Notes: generated by a model not told the origin, from the sequence alone. Counted from the first letter of the stretch, positions 18,638 to 28,105 are shown. The stretch: 64,000 bases of DNA from Pelagovum pacificum (GCF_016134045.1 NZ_CP065915.1:3352501-3416500); one strand, 5' to 3'. Program-made: numbers and translations.

Positions 18638-19608
18638 CGTTTCACCAGATCGGTCAGCGCCTTCGGCAGGCCGAGCAGACCCGACGGCACGAAGAAGACC
18701 ACCGCCAGCACCAGCGCGCCGATCAGGAACAGCCAGTTGAAGGGATCGACCGCGGCGGCGAGGTGCTCCACCACCATGAAGATCGCGACGCCGACGACGG
18801 CACCGTAGAGCCGCCCTGTCCCGCCGAGCACCAGCATGATGAGCGCCTCCGCCGAATGATCGAAGTTGTAGACCTCGAGCGAAACAAGCGCCGTGACCTG
18901 CGCCGCCAGCGCCCCGGCGATCCCGGCGATGCTCCCGGCGAGCGTGTAGACCGACACGAGCCGCCAGTAGACCGGCGTGCCGATCGCGCGCATCCGCTCG
19001 GGGCTCTCCTGTATACCGCGTGCGGACAGGCCGAAGGGAGAGTTCACCACGACCTTCAGGAACAGCAGCACCAGCATCAGCACCGCCAGCACGTACCAGT
19101 AACCGGTGCGCCCGATGAAATCGAACTCCCAGATGCCGAACAGCGGATCCATACGGATACCGCGCAAGCCATCCGCGCCGCCCGTAACGGGGCGCGCCTT
19201 GTTGGCGACCTCCTGCAGCACCTCGGCCACCGCGATGGACAGCATCAGGAGCGTCAGCCCCTGCGCCCGCATCAGCACGAGGCCGGAGATGAACGCGACG
19301 ACCGCCCCCGCGACCGCGCCGGCGACCAGTCCGAGGATGGGGTCGGCGCTGACATGGATCGCGAACAGCCCGGCCGCGTAGGCCCCGGTGCCGTACATCG
19401 CGGCCTGCCCGAGCGTCGCGACCCCCGCATAGCCGAGCACGAGATCGAGCGAGAGCACGAAGACGATCATGATGAGAATGCGGGTGATGAAGCCGAGATC
19501 GAACGGAAAGGCGAAGAACAGCCCGACACCGACCGCGACCAGAAGAACATCCCAGAGCAATCCCCGGCCGAGAAGGCCCGGCTGGCGCGGACGCGGCAGC
19601 GCGGTCAT
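18634..19608 (-). CDS. livM: LivM-type ABC importer permease
   Basis: 324 residues from the ATG at 19608, which overlaps the livH stop by four bases (ATGA). A much longer open frame upstream is an artefact of GC-rich coding. About nine to ten hydrophobic segments are present, with LGYAGVATLGQAAMYGTGAYAAG as the conserved LivM/BPD_transp_2 signature near residues 58-80 and a GTGRLYG motif toward the C-terminus. Forms the membrane channel with LivH. Confidence 0.92.
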   Translation of the reverse strand: MTALPRPRQPGLLGRGLLWDVLLVAVGVGLFFAFPFDLGFITRILIMIVFVLSLDLVLGYAGVATLGQAAMYGTGAYAAGLFAIHVSADPILGLVAGAVAGAVVAFISGLVLMRAQGLTLLMLSIAVAEVLQEVANKARPVTGGADGLRGIRMDPLFGIWEFDFIGRTGYWYVLAVLMLVLLFLKVVVNSPFGLSARGIQESPERMRAIGTPVYWRLVSVYTLAGSIAGIAGALAAQVTALVSLEVYNFDHSAEALIMLVLGGTGRLYGAVVGVAIFMVVEHLAAAVDPFNWLFLIGALVLAVVFFVPSGLLGLPKALTDLVKR

Positions 19609-20468
19609 GCGTGTCTCCCCAGAAGTCCCTGCGGACGCAGACCGAGGACGAGGATCGTCACGAGGAAGAAGAAGATCGTTCCGAAATCCGGGACGATATA
19701 GCGCGCCGTCGTGTCGAGGATACCAAGGCCCAACGCGGCGAGAAACGACCCGGTGATGGAGCCCATGCCTCCGACGGCGACGACGATCAGGAAATGCACC
19801 ATGTAGCGCAGCGGGTAGTAGGCATCGACGGGCAGCAGCTCCGCCCCGAGGATACCGCCGAGCGCGGCGAGGCCCGCCCCCAGCGCGAATGTGGCGAGGA
19901 AGACCCGGCCCGTGTCGATGCCGAGCGCGGAGGCCGTGGCCCGGTTGTCGACCGCCGCCCGCAGCCGGATGCCGAACCGCGTGCGGTCGATCAGCACGTA
20001 GAGCCCCCCGGCAATGGCCAGCCCGACGCCGATCACGATCAGCCGGTGCATCGGCAGCGACCGGAAGCCGAGGTCGACCGTGCCGGTCCAGGCATCGGGT
20101 AGCCGGATCGACAGAAGTGTCGAGCCGAGCCAGAGGTTCACGCTCGCGATCATCAGGAAGGTGATACCGATCGTGGCGAGAACCTGCTGGAGTTCCCCCA
20201 TCCGGTATATCGGGCGGTAGAGCACGCGCTCCATCGGCAGCGCCAGCGCAACGACTGCGCCGATGGCCAGCAGCGCCGCGAGAACGAACGGGATCCCGAG
20301 CTGCACACCGAAATAGTGGACAGCGGCACCACCCAGCATCGCGAAGCCGCCATGTGCGAGGTTGATGACCCGCATCAGCCCCATCGTGACCGACAGCCCG
20401 ACGGAGATCATGAAGAGGATCATCCCGTAGGCGACCCCGTCCACGAGGATGTTCAGTATCGTGCCCAT
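19605..20468 (-). CDS. livH: LivH-type ABC importer permease
   Basis: 287 residues with the family features MRVINLAHGGFAMLG (about 32-46) and a GSITGSFLAALGLG stretch near the C-terminus, plus seven to eight predicted membrane helices. It is translated just before livM with a four-base overlap. Seventy bases with two hairpins separate it from the upstream binding-protein gene, which would allow more binding protein than permease to be made. Confidence 0.92.
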   Translation of the reverse strand: MGTILNILVDGVAYGMILFMISVGLSVTMGLMRVINLAHGGFAMLGGAAVHYFGVQLGIPFVLAALLAIGAVVALALPMERVLYRPIYRMGELQQVLATIGITFLMIASVNLWLGSTLLSIRLPDAWTGTVDLGFRSLPMHRLIVIGVGLAIAGGLYVLIDRTRFGIRLRAAVDNRATASALGIDTGRVFLATFALGAGLAALGGILGAELLPVDAYYPLRYMVHFLIVVAVGGMGSITGSFLAALGLGILDTTARYIVPDFGTIFFFLVTILVLGLRPQGLLGRHA

Positions 20469-20480
20469 CAGTCCCCGTAG

Positions 20481-20530
20481 GATGGGGTTTCACCCCATCT
20501 CCGAATTCGGGTGGGCCCGAAGACCCACCC
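20481..20530 (-). terminator. two tandem hairpins between binding-protein and permease genes
   Basis: Stem 1 is GGGTGGG / CCCACCC (20509-20515 with 20524-20530); stem 2 is GATGGGG / CCCCATC (20481-20487 with 20493-20499). In the minus-strand transcript both lie between the stop of the substrate-binding gene (20538) and the livH start (20468). They could act as a partial terminator or as mRNA-stabilising structures. Confidence 0.5.
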
Positions 20531-20537
20531 TTCGCTT

Positions 20538-21710
20538 TCAGTAGTCGTTCACCAGTCCGAGATCCGGAACGGCCTCGATCGTCTCGAATTCCCGGTTGAT
20601 GAGGTTGCCCTCGTCATCCTTCGCGACTTCCCGGATGTAGACGTTCTGGGTGATGTGCCGCGTCTCGGGGTCGATGCTGACCGGCCCGCGGGGGCTTGTC
20701 CACTCCAGCCCTTTCACTGCCTCGATCGCCGCCGGACCGTCGGTGCCGGCCGCACGGATCATCTCGTAGATCACATGGGCCCCGTCATAGGCCTGAACCG
20801 AAGCGAAGTTCGGAACGGCATCCGGATGAAGCTCCATCAGCTTGCCGATGAATTCCTCGTTCTCCGGGCTCTCGTGTGCCGGCGAATAATGGTAGGAGGT
20901 CCGCAGGCCCAACGCCGCGTCACCAAGCGAGTCGAGCGTCGTCTCGTCCGTCTCGCCCGTGCCCAGAAACTCGATCCCCGCGCCGCGCAGGTCGTTCTCG
21001 TTGTAGGCTTTCACGAAGGCGAAGGTCGACGGCCCCGCCGGCAGGAAGGCGAATACCGCGTCCGGTGCCTCGTCCCGCACGCGCTGCATGAAGGGCGCGA
21101 AGTCCGTGGTGTCGAGCGGCATCCGGATGCTGTCGACGACCGTGCCACCCGCCGCCTCGAACGCCGCCTTGAAGCCAGTCTCGGCGTCGATGCCGGGGCC
21201 GTAATCCGTCACCGCGGTCACAACCTCGGTGATGCCCTGCTCGTGCGCCCATTCCGCCATCGGTGCCGACACTTGCCAGAGCGTGAAGGACGGCCGCACG
21301 AAGAACTCGCTTTCCTGAGTGATGATCGAGGTCGCGGCGTTGAAGATCACAGCTGGGGTTTCCGACTGGTCGATGATCTGCGCAACGGCGAGCGCGTTCG
21401 GCGTGAAGGTGAACCCGGCGAGGTACTCGACCCCCTCGCGGATGATCAACTCTTGCGCGAGCGACCGCGCCTGGTCGGGATTCACGCCACCGCTGTCACG
21501 GTAAATGAACTCGATCTCGTTGCCGTCGATCTCGGTGCCGTGGATTGCCTGGTAGGCTTCGACGGCCTCGCTGAACTGCTTGCCGTAGATGGCATAGGGC
21601 CCAGAGGTCGGGCAGATGACGCCCACCTTGATGACCTCCGCGCCCGCGGTGCCGGCCATGCCGGCGACGGCAAGCGCACTCACGGCCATGAGCCTTGTCA
21701 TGATCTTCAT
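20538..21710 (-). CDS. LivK-type substrate-binding protein, copy 1
   Basis: 390 residues from the ATG at 21710, with GAGGA five bases before it. A Sec signal peptide (about 1-24, ending AGTAGA) directs it to the periplasm. The mature part, beginning VIKVGVICPTSGPYAIYG, is a Peripla_BP_6 domain. It is closely similar over its whole length to the next gene upstream (shared stretches include AGFTFTPNALAV, TLWQVSAPMAEWA and MPLDTTDFAPFMQRVR), so the two are tandem duplicates. It is the one directly linked to livHMGF. The ligand is unknown; the adenine deaminase neighbour raises the possibility of a nucleobase or related nitrogen compound. Confidence 0.88.
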   Translation of the reverse strand: MKIMTRLMAVSALAVAGMAGTAGAEVIKVGVICPTSGPYAIYGKQFSEAVEAYQAIHGTEIDGNEIEFIYRDSGGVNPDQARSLAQELIIREGVEYLAGFTFTPNALAVAQIIDQSETPAVIFNAATSIITQESEFFVRPSFTLWQVSAPMAEWAHEQGITEVVTAVTDYGPGIDAETGFKAAFEAAGGTVVDSIRMPLDTTDFAPFMQRVRDEAPDAVFAFLPAGPSTFAFVKAYNENDLRGAGIEFLGTGETDETTLDSLGDAALGLRTSYHYSPAHESPENEEFIGKLMELHPDAVPNFASVQAYDGAHVIYEMIRAAGTDGPAAIEAVKGLEWTSPRGPVSIDPETRHITQNVYIREVAKDDEGNLINREFETIEAVPDLGLVNDY

Positions 21711-21868
21711 TCCTGTCCTCCCGTTTGCGGACCGCGCACCCGCCGCAGCCGACGGCACCTGCGGCACCGCTCCTCTCCCGCCGGGCGACAGAAAGCTGCC
21801 CGTGGCGCGACATGCAGTTTGCGCTGCCCCCTTCTGCAAAGCAAGCTGGAGAGAAGCTGGCGTCGGGA

Positions 21869-23032
21869 TCAGTAGTCGCTTACCAGCCCGAGGTCCGGAA
21901 CGGCCGCGATTGTCTCGATCTCGGCGTTCACCAGTGCGCCGTCGGCGTCGCGTTCGACCACCCGAATGTAGACGTTCTGCGTCAGGTGGCGCGTCTCGGG
22001 ATCGAGGCTGACCGGCCCGCGCGGGCTCTCCCAAGACAGCCCCTTCGCCGCCTTGATCGCGGCCGGACCGTCGGCGCCCGCCGCCGCGACCATCTCGTAG
22101 ATGACATGCGCACCGTCGAAGGCCCCGACGGTCGCGAAGTTCGCCACCGCGTCAGCCCGCACGCCCGCCAGCGCGTCGAGGAAGGCCGCGTTCGCGTCGG
22201 ACTCGTGCGTCGGGGAATAGTGAAACGCCGTGTTCAGACCAAGCGCTGCATCGCCCAGCGCGGGCAGTGTGACCTCTTCTGTCTCACCGGTGCCGAGCAG
22301 GACGATCCCCTCTTCGTGCAGCCCGTTCTCAGAGTAGGATTTCACGAAGGCATAGGTCAGCGCCCCTGCCGGCAGAAAGGTGAAAAGCGCCTGCGGCTCC
22401 GCCCCCCGCACCCGCTGCATGAAGGGCGCAAAGTCGGTCGTGTCGAGCGGCATCCGGATCTGATCGGTGATCGTGCCGCCACCCGCTTCGAACGCGGTGC
22501 GGAAGCCGGCCTCGGCGTCCAGTCCCGGCCCGTAATCCGACACTGCCGTGACGACCTCGTCATACCCTTGGGCCAGCGCCCACTCCGCCATCGGCGCCGA
22601 AACCTGCCAGAGCGTGTATCCGGTCCGCAGGAAGAACCCGGACTCCTGCGTGATGGACGACGTCGCGGCGTTGAAGATGACCGCCGGCGTCTGCGACTGC
22701 TCGATCAGCGGTGCGACGGCCAGCGCGTTCGGCGTGAAGGTGAACCCGGCGAGGTAGTCGACCTGCTCGCGGATCAGAAGTTCCTGCGCGAGGGCACGGG
22801 CCTGCTCGGCGTTCGGGCCGCCGCTGTCGCGGAACAGGAACTCGATCTCGTGTTCACCTGCCGTCGTGCCATGCATCGCCTGATAGGTCTCGATCCCGTC
22901 GCGGAACTGCTCGCCATAAGTCGCGAAGGTGCCGGAGGCCGGCATGATGACTCCCACCCGGATGGTGTCCGCATCGGCCGCAACCGCGATTCCGGCGGCC
23001 ATCGCTCCGGCCGTCAGCACGTTGAATTTCAT
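21869..23032 (-). CDS. LivK-type substrate-binding protein, copy 2
   Basis: 387 residues from the ATG at 23032, giving a signal peptide MKFNVLTAGAMAAGIAVAADA; upstream in-frame starts lack one. Paralog of copy 1, differing in many positions of the first domain but identical in blocks such as FTFTPNALAV and TQNVYIR. It is the first gene of the minus-strand transcript and 158 bases before copy 1. Both may deliver different ligands to the same LivHMGF pump. It is divergent from the adenine deaminase gene with 149 bases between starts. Confidence 0.87.
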   Translation of the reverse strand: MKFNVLTAGAMAAGIAVAADADTIRVGVIMPASGTFATYGEQFRDGIETYQAMHGTTAGEHEIEFLFRDSGGPNAEQARALAQELLIREQVDYLAGFTFTPNALAVAPLIEQSQTPAVIFNAATSSITQESGFFLRTGYTLWQVSAPMAEWALAQGYDEVVTAVSDYGPGLDAEAGFRTAFEAGGGTITDQIRMPLDTTDFAPFMQRVRGAEPQALFTFLPAGALTYAFVKSYSENGLHEEGIVLLGTGETEEVTLPALGDAALGLNTAFHYSPTHESDANAAFLDALAGVRADAVANFATVGAFDGAHVIYEMVAAAGADGPAAIKAAKGLSWESPRGPVSLDPETRHLTQNVYIRVVERDADGALVNAEIETIAAVPDLGLVSDY

Positions 23033-23181
23033 GAAGCGCCTGTCCCGTTCTGTCTTGTCCTGCCCTCTGGCGGGCATCGTCCGTTCTTCAGGCGTCCTGT
23101 CGGCCGTTCCGGCAGGTGTGCCACTGGACGCCGCGGGGACTCTGCGGTCATCTGCGGCGACAGGCAAGCAAAGGAGACCAC

Positions 23182-24876
23182 ATGGCGGAGCTCGAGAAAC
23201 GGATCGCACAAGGACGCGGCGACGAGCCTGCGGACATGGTCCTGCGCGGCGGCAAAGTGTTCGACCTCGTCACCGGCGAGATGATCGAGGGCGACGTCGC
23301 GATCTGCGGCGACACGATCGTCGGCCTCGGCCACGACTATGAGGGCAAGGAGGTGGTCGACGTCACCGGCCTGACACTGGTTCCCGGTTTCATCGACACG
23401 CACCTGCATATCGAAAGCTCACTCGTCACGCCGTTCGAGTTCGACCGCTGTGTCACGCCGCGCGGCGTGACGACCGCGATCTGCGATCCGCACGAGATCG
23501 CCAATGTCGTCGGCACCGCCGGCATCCGCTACTTCCAGCAGGCGTCCGAACATACGCTGATGGACATCCGCGTGCAGCTGTCCTCCTGCGTGCCGTCGTC
23601 GCACATGGAAACCGCGGGGGCGGAGATCCTCGCCGCTGACCTCGAATCGTTGATGAACCATCCCTCCGGCATCGGGCTGGCCGAGTTCATGAACTATCCC
23701 GGCGTCATCCACCGCGACCCGCAGGCGATGGACAAGCTCCGCCTCTTCGAAGGCGGCCACGTTGACGGGCACTGCCCGTTGCTGAGCGGCAAGGACCTCA
23801 ACGCCTATTCCGCCGCTGGCATCCGGACAGAGCACGAGGCAACCTCGGCCGAAGAGGCGAAGGAGAAGCTTCAGCGCGGCATGCGCGTCCTGATCCGCGA
23901 AGGCTCCGTCTCCAAAGACATGCACGCGCTGCGGCCCCTGCTGACGGAGCGGACCTCCCCTTACATGTGTCTCTGCACGGACGACCGGAACCCGCTCGAC
24001 ATCGATGAGCACGGCCACCTCGACTACATGATCCGCGAGATGATCCGCCTCGGCACGCCGCCGCTCGCCGCCTACCGCGCGGCGTCGCTGTCCGGCGCCG
24101 AGGCATTCGGTCTCAAGGACCGCGGGTTGATCGCACCCGGACTACGCGCCGACATCGTCGCCATCGACAGCCTCGAGGGATGCAACGCGCAACTCGTCCT
24201 CTGCGCCGGCGTGACCGTGGGGCCCGATGCCTTCGCCGCCCGCGGCTCTGTCGAGCCGGTCGGCCGCCAGTCCGTTCACGCGCCGAAGGTCACGCCCGAA
24301 AGCTTCCGCGCCACCCGCAACCGCGAGGAGGTCGACGTCATCGGCATCCGCGAGGGGCAGATCCTCACCGATCACCTGACCAAGACGATCGCCATCATCG
24401 ACGGTGACCAGCGCCCGGACCCGTCCCGCGACCTGATCCGGATTGCTGTCGTGGAACGGCACGGCAAGAACGGCAACATCGCCACCGGCTTCGTGAAGGG
24501 GTTCGGGATGCAGGCCGGAGCCATCGCCGGAACCGTCTGTCACGATCACCACAATATTGCCTGCGTCGGTGTCGACTACGACGACATGGCGCTCGCCACC
24601 GGGCGCCTGTCCGAGATCGAGGGCGGGTTCGTCGTCGCATCGGGCGGCGAGATTCTCGCCGAGCTCGCGCTGCCCGTCGCCGGTCTCATGTCCCTGAAGC
24701 CGTTCGAAGAGGTGCGCGACCGACTCGTCGCCCTGCGCGACGCGGCCAAATCGCTGGGCGTGACGCTCGAAGAGCCGTTCCTGCAGCTCGCCTTCCTCGC
24801 CCTGCCGGTGATCCCCGCGCTGAAGATCACCGATCGCGGCCTCGTCGACGTCACGAAGTTCGAGATCATCCCGTAG
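23182..24876 (+). CDS. ade: adenine deaminase (Ade family)
   Basis: 564 residues from ATG 23182 with AAGGAG five bases upstream. Converts adenine to hypoxanthine and ammonia in purine salvage or catabolism. Metal-binding motifs of the amidohydrolase barrel are visible: [10 protein letters not shown] (about residues 72-81), a VDGHCP segment, the C-terminal-domain signature [11 protein letters not shown], and the family-specific LVDVTKFEI end. It is divergent from the duplicated liv binding proteins, and a strong hairpin follows its stop. The pairing suggests linked uptake and deamination of a purine, which is inference. Confidence 0.93.
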   Translation: MAELEKRIAQGRGDEPADMVLRGGKVFDLVTGEMIEGDVAICGDTIVGLGHDYEGKEVVDVTGLTLVPGFIDTHLHIESSLVTPFEFDRCVTPRGVTTAICDPHEIANVVGTAGIRYFQQASEHTLMDIRVQLSSCVPSSHMETAGAEILAADLESLMNHPSGIGLAEFMNYPGVIHRDPQAMDKLRLFEGGHVDGHCPLLSGKDLNAYSAAGIRTEHEATSAEEAKEKLQRGMRVLIREGSVSKDMHALRPLLTERTSPYMCLCTDDRNPLDIDEHGHLDYMIREMIRLGTPPLAAYRAASLSGAEAFGLKDRGLIAPGLRADIVAIDSLEGCNAQLVLCAGVTVGPDAFAARGSVEPVGRQSVHAPKVTPESFRATRNREEVDVIGIREGQILTDHLTKTIAIIDGDQRPDPSRDLIRIAVVERHGKNGNIATGFVKGFGMQAGAIAGTVCHDHHNIACVGVDYDDMALATGRLSEIEGGFVVASGGEILAELALPVAGLMSLKPFEEVRDRLVALRDAAKSLGVTLEEPFLQLAFLALPVIPALKITDRGLVDVTKFEIIP

Positions 24877-24900
24877 GGTGTGCCCCGAAGGGGGCGCACC
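24877..24900 (+). terminator. terminator-like hairpin after ade
   Basis: A 10-bp stem (one G-T pair) GGTGTGCCCC / GGGGCGCACC with a GAAG tetraloop, starting right after the ade TAG stop. Confidence 0.6.
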
Positions 24901-24931
24901 ATTACGTGCCAAACGGTGCGCACCCGACGTA

Positions 24932-24954
24932 GGGTGCGCGCTCGATGCGCACCC
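24932..24954. repeat. palindromic repeat, copy 1
   Basis: An 8-bp stem GGGTGCGC / GCGCACCC with loop GCTCGAT. The same 23 bases occur exactly at 32435-32457. A related palindrome GGTGCGCACC lies at 24915-24924. It looks like a small dispersed intergenic repeat. Confidence 0.75.
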
Positions 24955-25012
24955 GCCGTCTATACCGCAACGAGGGATGGCAGACCCACCCCTCCTCCGA
25001 TACCCTCCCCCC

Positions 25013-26197
25013 ATGACCGATCTGCAGCAAACCATTGACCACCTCGACCGGCTGATCGCCTGGCCGACCGTGTCCTCCGACAGTAACCTCGCGCTGATCG
25101 AAGATTGCGCGGAGCGCCTCGACGCCCTCGGCGCGCGGGTCGAGGTCCACCGCTCCGCAGACGGGACCAAGGCGAACCTCTGGGCGACCTTCGGCCCGGA
25201 CATCGACGGCGGAGTGGTGCTGTCCGGCCATAGCGACGTTGTGCCGGTCACCGACCAGGATTGGACGTCCGACCCATTCCGGCTCGCCGAGCGGGACGGG
25301 CTTCTCTACGGGCGCGGCACCTGCGACATGAAGGGCTTCATTGCCGCTTGCATGGCCATGGCACCGGTCCTTGCCGAACGTGCCACGGCCCGCCCCGTTC
25401 ATTTTGCCTTCACCCATGACGAGGAAGTCGGCTGCCTCGGCGGTGCGGAGCTGGTGCACATCCTGCGCGAACGCGGCGTGACCCCCGGCGTGGCCATCAT
25501 CGGCGAGCCGACCTCGATGCGGGTGATCGAAGGCCACAAGGGCTGCTGCGAGTACCGCACGAGCTTCACCGGTTTGGAGGGGCACGGCTCCCGCCCCGAA
25601 CTGGGCGTGAACGCGGTCGATTACGCCGTACGTTACGCCGCCCGGCTCCACGCGATCAGCCACGAGCTGACGACCCGCGCGCCCGAAGGCTCCCGGTTCG
25701 AGCCGCCCTGGACGACGATCAACGTCGGCAAGCTGGTCGGCGGCCATGCGCACAACGTCATCCCCGGCAAGGCGCTGATCGACTGGGATCTGCGCCCCGT
25801 CGTCTGGGACGACGCGGAGTTCGTGAAGTCGGAGATGGCGGACTACGTCGCCCACACCTTGCTACCGGCGATGCAGGCGGTTCATCCCGGCGCGGGGATT
25901 TCCGTCGAGACGGTCGGTGAAGTGCCGGGCCTCGAGCCGATGGACCAGAACGAAGCGCGCGACCTCGTGTCCGAACTGACGGGCGCAAACGGCACCGACC
26001 TCGTCGCCTTCGGGACCGAGGCCGGCCTGTTCCAGTCTCTGGGCACATCGGCAGTGGTCTGCGGTCCCGGCTCGATCGAACAGGCGCATAAACCCGACGA
26101 ATTCATCGCTCCAGATCAGCTGCAGGAGTGTCTGACCTTCCTCGACCGGCTGTCCGTGACGCTGTCGACCCCGCCGGGTCAGGCCGCCGACGCATAG
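25013..26197 (+). CDS. argE: acetylornithine deacetylase (M20 peptidase family)
   Basis: 394 residues from ATG 25013; an in-frame ATG at 24977 is possible but badly spaced from its GAGGG. Hydrolyses N-acetylornithine to ornithine in the linear arginine pathway. Metal-site motifs of M20 enzymes are present: SGHSDVVPV (His and Asp ligands), GRGTCDMKG, HDEEVGCLGG with the catalytic Glu, and GEPTSMRV. The family also contains other amidases, so the exact substrate is inferred from overall similarity. It is not next to other arg genes; argF and argD lie about 6 kb further on. Confidence 0.83.
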   Translation: MTDLQQTIDHLDRLIAWPTVSSDSNLALIEDCAERLDALGARVEVHRSADGTKANLWATFGPDIDGGVVLSGHSDVVPVTDQDWTSDPFRLAERDGLLYGRGTCDMKGFIAACMAMAPVLAERATARPVHFAFTHDEEVGCLGGAELVHILRERGVTPGVAIIGEPTSMRVIEGHKGCCEYRTSFTGLEGHGSRPELGVNAVDYAVRYAARLHAISHELTTRAPEGSRFEPPWTTINVGKLVGGHAHNVIPGKALIDWDLRPVVWDDAEFVKSEMADYVAHTLLPAMQAVHPGAGISVETVGEVPGLEPMDQNEARDLVSELTGANGTDLVAFGTEAGLFQSLGTSAVVCGPGSIEQAHKPDEFIAPDQLQECLTFLDRLSVTLSTPPGQAADA

Positions 26198-26700
26198 CGA
26201 CCGGGCGGCAGCCCGGCATGGCGCGAGAAGGCGACGCTGAAAGCCCGCGCCGATCCGTAGCCGACACGTCGGGCGATCTCCTCAACGCCGTGCCGGCGGT
26301 CGCCCAGCATGTGACGCGCGAGCGTCTTGCGCCAGTTCAGCAGGTATTCCATCGGCGGCAGCCCCACGACCTCGCTGTTGCGGGTGAAGAAGACCTACTG
26401 CGACATGCCCGCCTCGCGCGAAGTCGGCCACGTTCTTCTCGGGCGCAGAATGCATCGCGCGGAGCGGCAGGCTCCCTCGACCAGCTTCAGCTCGAGCGCG
26501 ATGTCGCGGATACAGTCGGAAACCCAAATGCCGGACGCCTACAGCCAGCAGATGGAGCAGGTCGCAGCAGACGCGACCGGTCCGCTCACGCAGTCCCCCG
26601 ACGTGGCCGAAGCCATCTATCGCGCGGCGACCGACCCGGCAGCTCCAATGAAGCTGCCGGCCGGCCGGCGCGGATGCCCGCGCTTGGGCGGCGAACGCCA
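26179..26700 (-). pseudogene. decayed AraC-family transcriptional regulator
   Basis: The C-terminal AraC DNA-binding domain is recognisable: ...LPLRAMHSAPEKNV, then after a frame change EAGMSQ, an in-frame TAG at 26395-26397, VFFTRNSEVVGLPPMEYLL, and to the stop at 26179 a second helix-turn-helix (EEIARRVGYGSARAFSVAF) ending HAGLPPGRYASAA. At least one frameshift (near 26425) and one stop break the gene, and the N-terminal ligand domain cannot be reconstructed convincingly. Its 3' end overlaps the argE-like gene by 19 bases. This fills the 540-base space before the aminotransferase gene. Confidence 0.78.
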
Positions 26701-26738
26701 CCTGACGGCGGCGCGATCGCAGCCCAAGGCGCCTTGCC

Positions 26739-28055
26739 TTACTCCACGGTGTCGAGCGTCTCGCGGAACTTGCCGACGATCAGGTCGATGTCGGATTTCT
26801 CGGAGATGAACATCGGCGCGAAGATGCCGTTCTCGCCGGTGAATTTCACGTGGCAGCCGTTCCAGAACAGGTCGGACTGCATCTTCACGCCGCGCACACC
26901 CGGCACTTCGCCGGGGAACAGCTCCACCGCGCCCATCATCCCGATGGAGCGGATGTCCTTCACCAGCGCGTGGTCGGCCAGCGAATGCAGCGCCTCCTGG
27001 AAGTAGGGGGCGAGTTCGGCGGCGCGGTCCATCAGCCCTTCCTCGCGATAGATCGACAGCGCGGCGAGGCCGGCGGCGCAGGCACCGGGATGGCCGGAGT
27101 AAGTGTAGCCGTGGAACAGCTCGATCCCGCCCATCACCTGCTTGTCGGTCACTGTCTCGTAGATGTCGTCGCGCACGGCGACGGCGCCCATCGGCATGGA
27201 CCCGTTGGTGATCGCCTTCGCCATCGTGATGATGTCGGGCACCACTTCGAAGGCATCCGCAGCGAAGGTGCCACCGACGCGACCGAAACCGGTGATGACC
27301 TCATCGAACACCAGCAGAAGACCGTGCTGATCGCAGATCTCGCGCAGCCGCTTCAGGTAGCCGACCGGCGGCGGCAGGCAGCCGGCGGACCCGCCGACCG
27401 GTTCGACGAAGACGGCAGCGATCGTCTCGGCCCCGTAATTGTCGATGATCCGCTGCAGATCCTCGGCCCGGTCGAGGCCACTGACCCGCTGACCCGGCAC
27501 CTTCAGCTCCATCTCCGTCAGCGTGTGGCGCATGTGGACGATGCCCGGCATCGTCACCGGGAAGGCGCGGCGGTTGTTCACGAGGCCGGACAGCGACACG
27601 CCGCCGATGTTCACGCCGTGGTAGGCCTTCTCACGGCTCACGAAGTGGCGGCGGTTCTCGCCGCGCGCGGTGTGGTAGGCCATGACGATCTTCATCGCCG
27701 TGTCGATGCTCTCCGACCCGGAGTTGGTGAAGAAAACGTGGTTCAGCCCCTCGGGCGTGATCCGGGCGACCTCTTCCGCCAGCGCGAAGGCCAGCGGATG
27801 GTTCGTCGAGAACGGCGAGACGAAGGTCAGTTCGCTCATCGCCTTGTGGACCGCTTCGACGATCTTCGGGTGGCAATGGCCGGCGGGCGAGCAGAACAGG
27901 CCCGACGAGCCGTCGATGACCTTCCCACCCTTGTGGTCGGTCATCCAGACGCCTTCGGCCTGCACGACCAGCCGCGGGTCCTTCTTGAAACCCCGATTGT
28001 CGGTGAAGGGGATCCAATATTCCTCGAGCGAGTTGGTCTTGGCGTCGAGAGCCAT
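26739..28055 (-). CDS. class III aminotransferase (beta-alanine/omega-amino acid:pyruvate type)
   Basis: 438 residues from ATG 28055. PLP-dependent fold-type I enzyme. The cofactor region is FTNSGSESIDTAMK, VFDEVITGFGRVG supplies the PLP Asp, and MAKAITNG contains the Schiff-base lysine. SAGCLPPPVGYL and TNGSMPMGAVAV resemble beta-alanine--pyruvate and other omega-amino-acid aminotransferases. The specific amino donor is uncertain. It is divergent from the galactose-type operon, with an inverted repeat in between, and downstream lies the broken AraC gene. Confidence 0.85.
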   Translation of the reverse strand: MALDAKTNSLEEYWIPFTDNRGFKKDPRLVVQAEGVWMTDHKGGKVIDGSSGLFCSPAGHCHPKIVEAVHKAMSELTFVSPFSTNHPLAFALAEEVARITPEGLNHVFFTNSGSESIDTAMKIVMAYHTARGENRRHFVSREKAYHGVNIGGVSLSGLVNNRRAFPVTMPGIVHMRHTLTEMELKVPGQRVSGLDRAEDLQRIIDNYGAETIAAVFVEPVGGSAGCLPPPVGYLKRLREICDQHGLLLVFDEVITGFGRVGGTFAADAFEVVPDIITMAKAITNGSMPMGAVAVRDDIYETVTDKQVMGGIELFHGYTYSGHPGACAAGLAALSIYREEGLMDRAAELAPYFQEALHSLADHALVKDIRSIGMMGAVELFPGEVPGVRGVKMQSDLFWNGCHVKFTGENGIFAPMFISEKSDIDLIVGKFRETLDTVE

Positions 28056-28084
28056 GATAAGCGGCCTTTCGATAGGGGGTGAGT

Positions 28085-28105
28085 CGCCGGATGCTAGATC
28101 CGGCG
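28085..28105. promoter_or_regulatory. inverted repeat in divergent promoter region
   Basis: Perfect arms CGCCGGAT / ATCCGGCG separated by GCTAG, 30-50 bases before the aminotransferase start and about 146 bases before the SDR start. Possible operator for one or both transcription units; the binding factor is unknown. Confidence 0.4.

Noticed and set aside
23033..23181. Purine riboswitch ahead of adenine deaminase
   Set aside because: None of the conserved purine-aptamer sequence or three-way junction is visible in the 149-base region.
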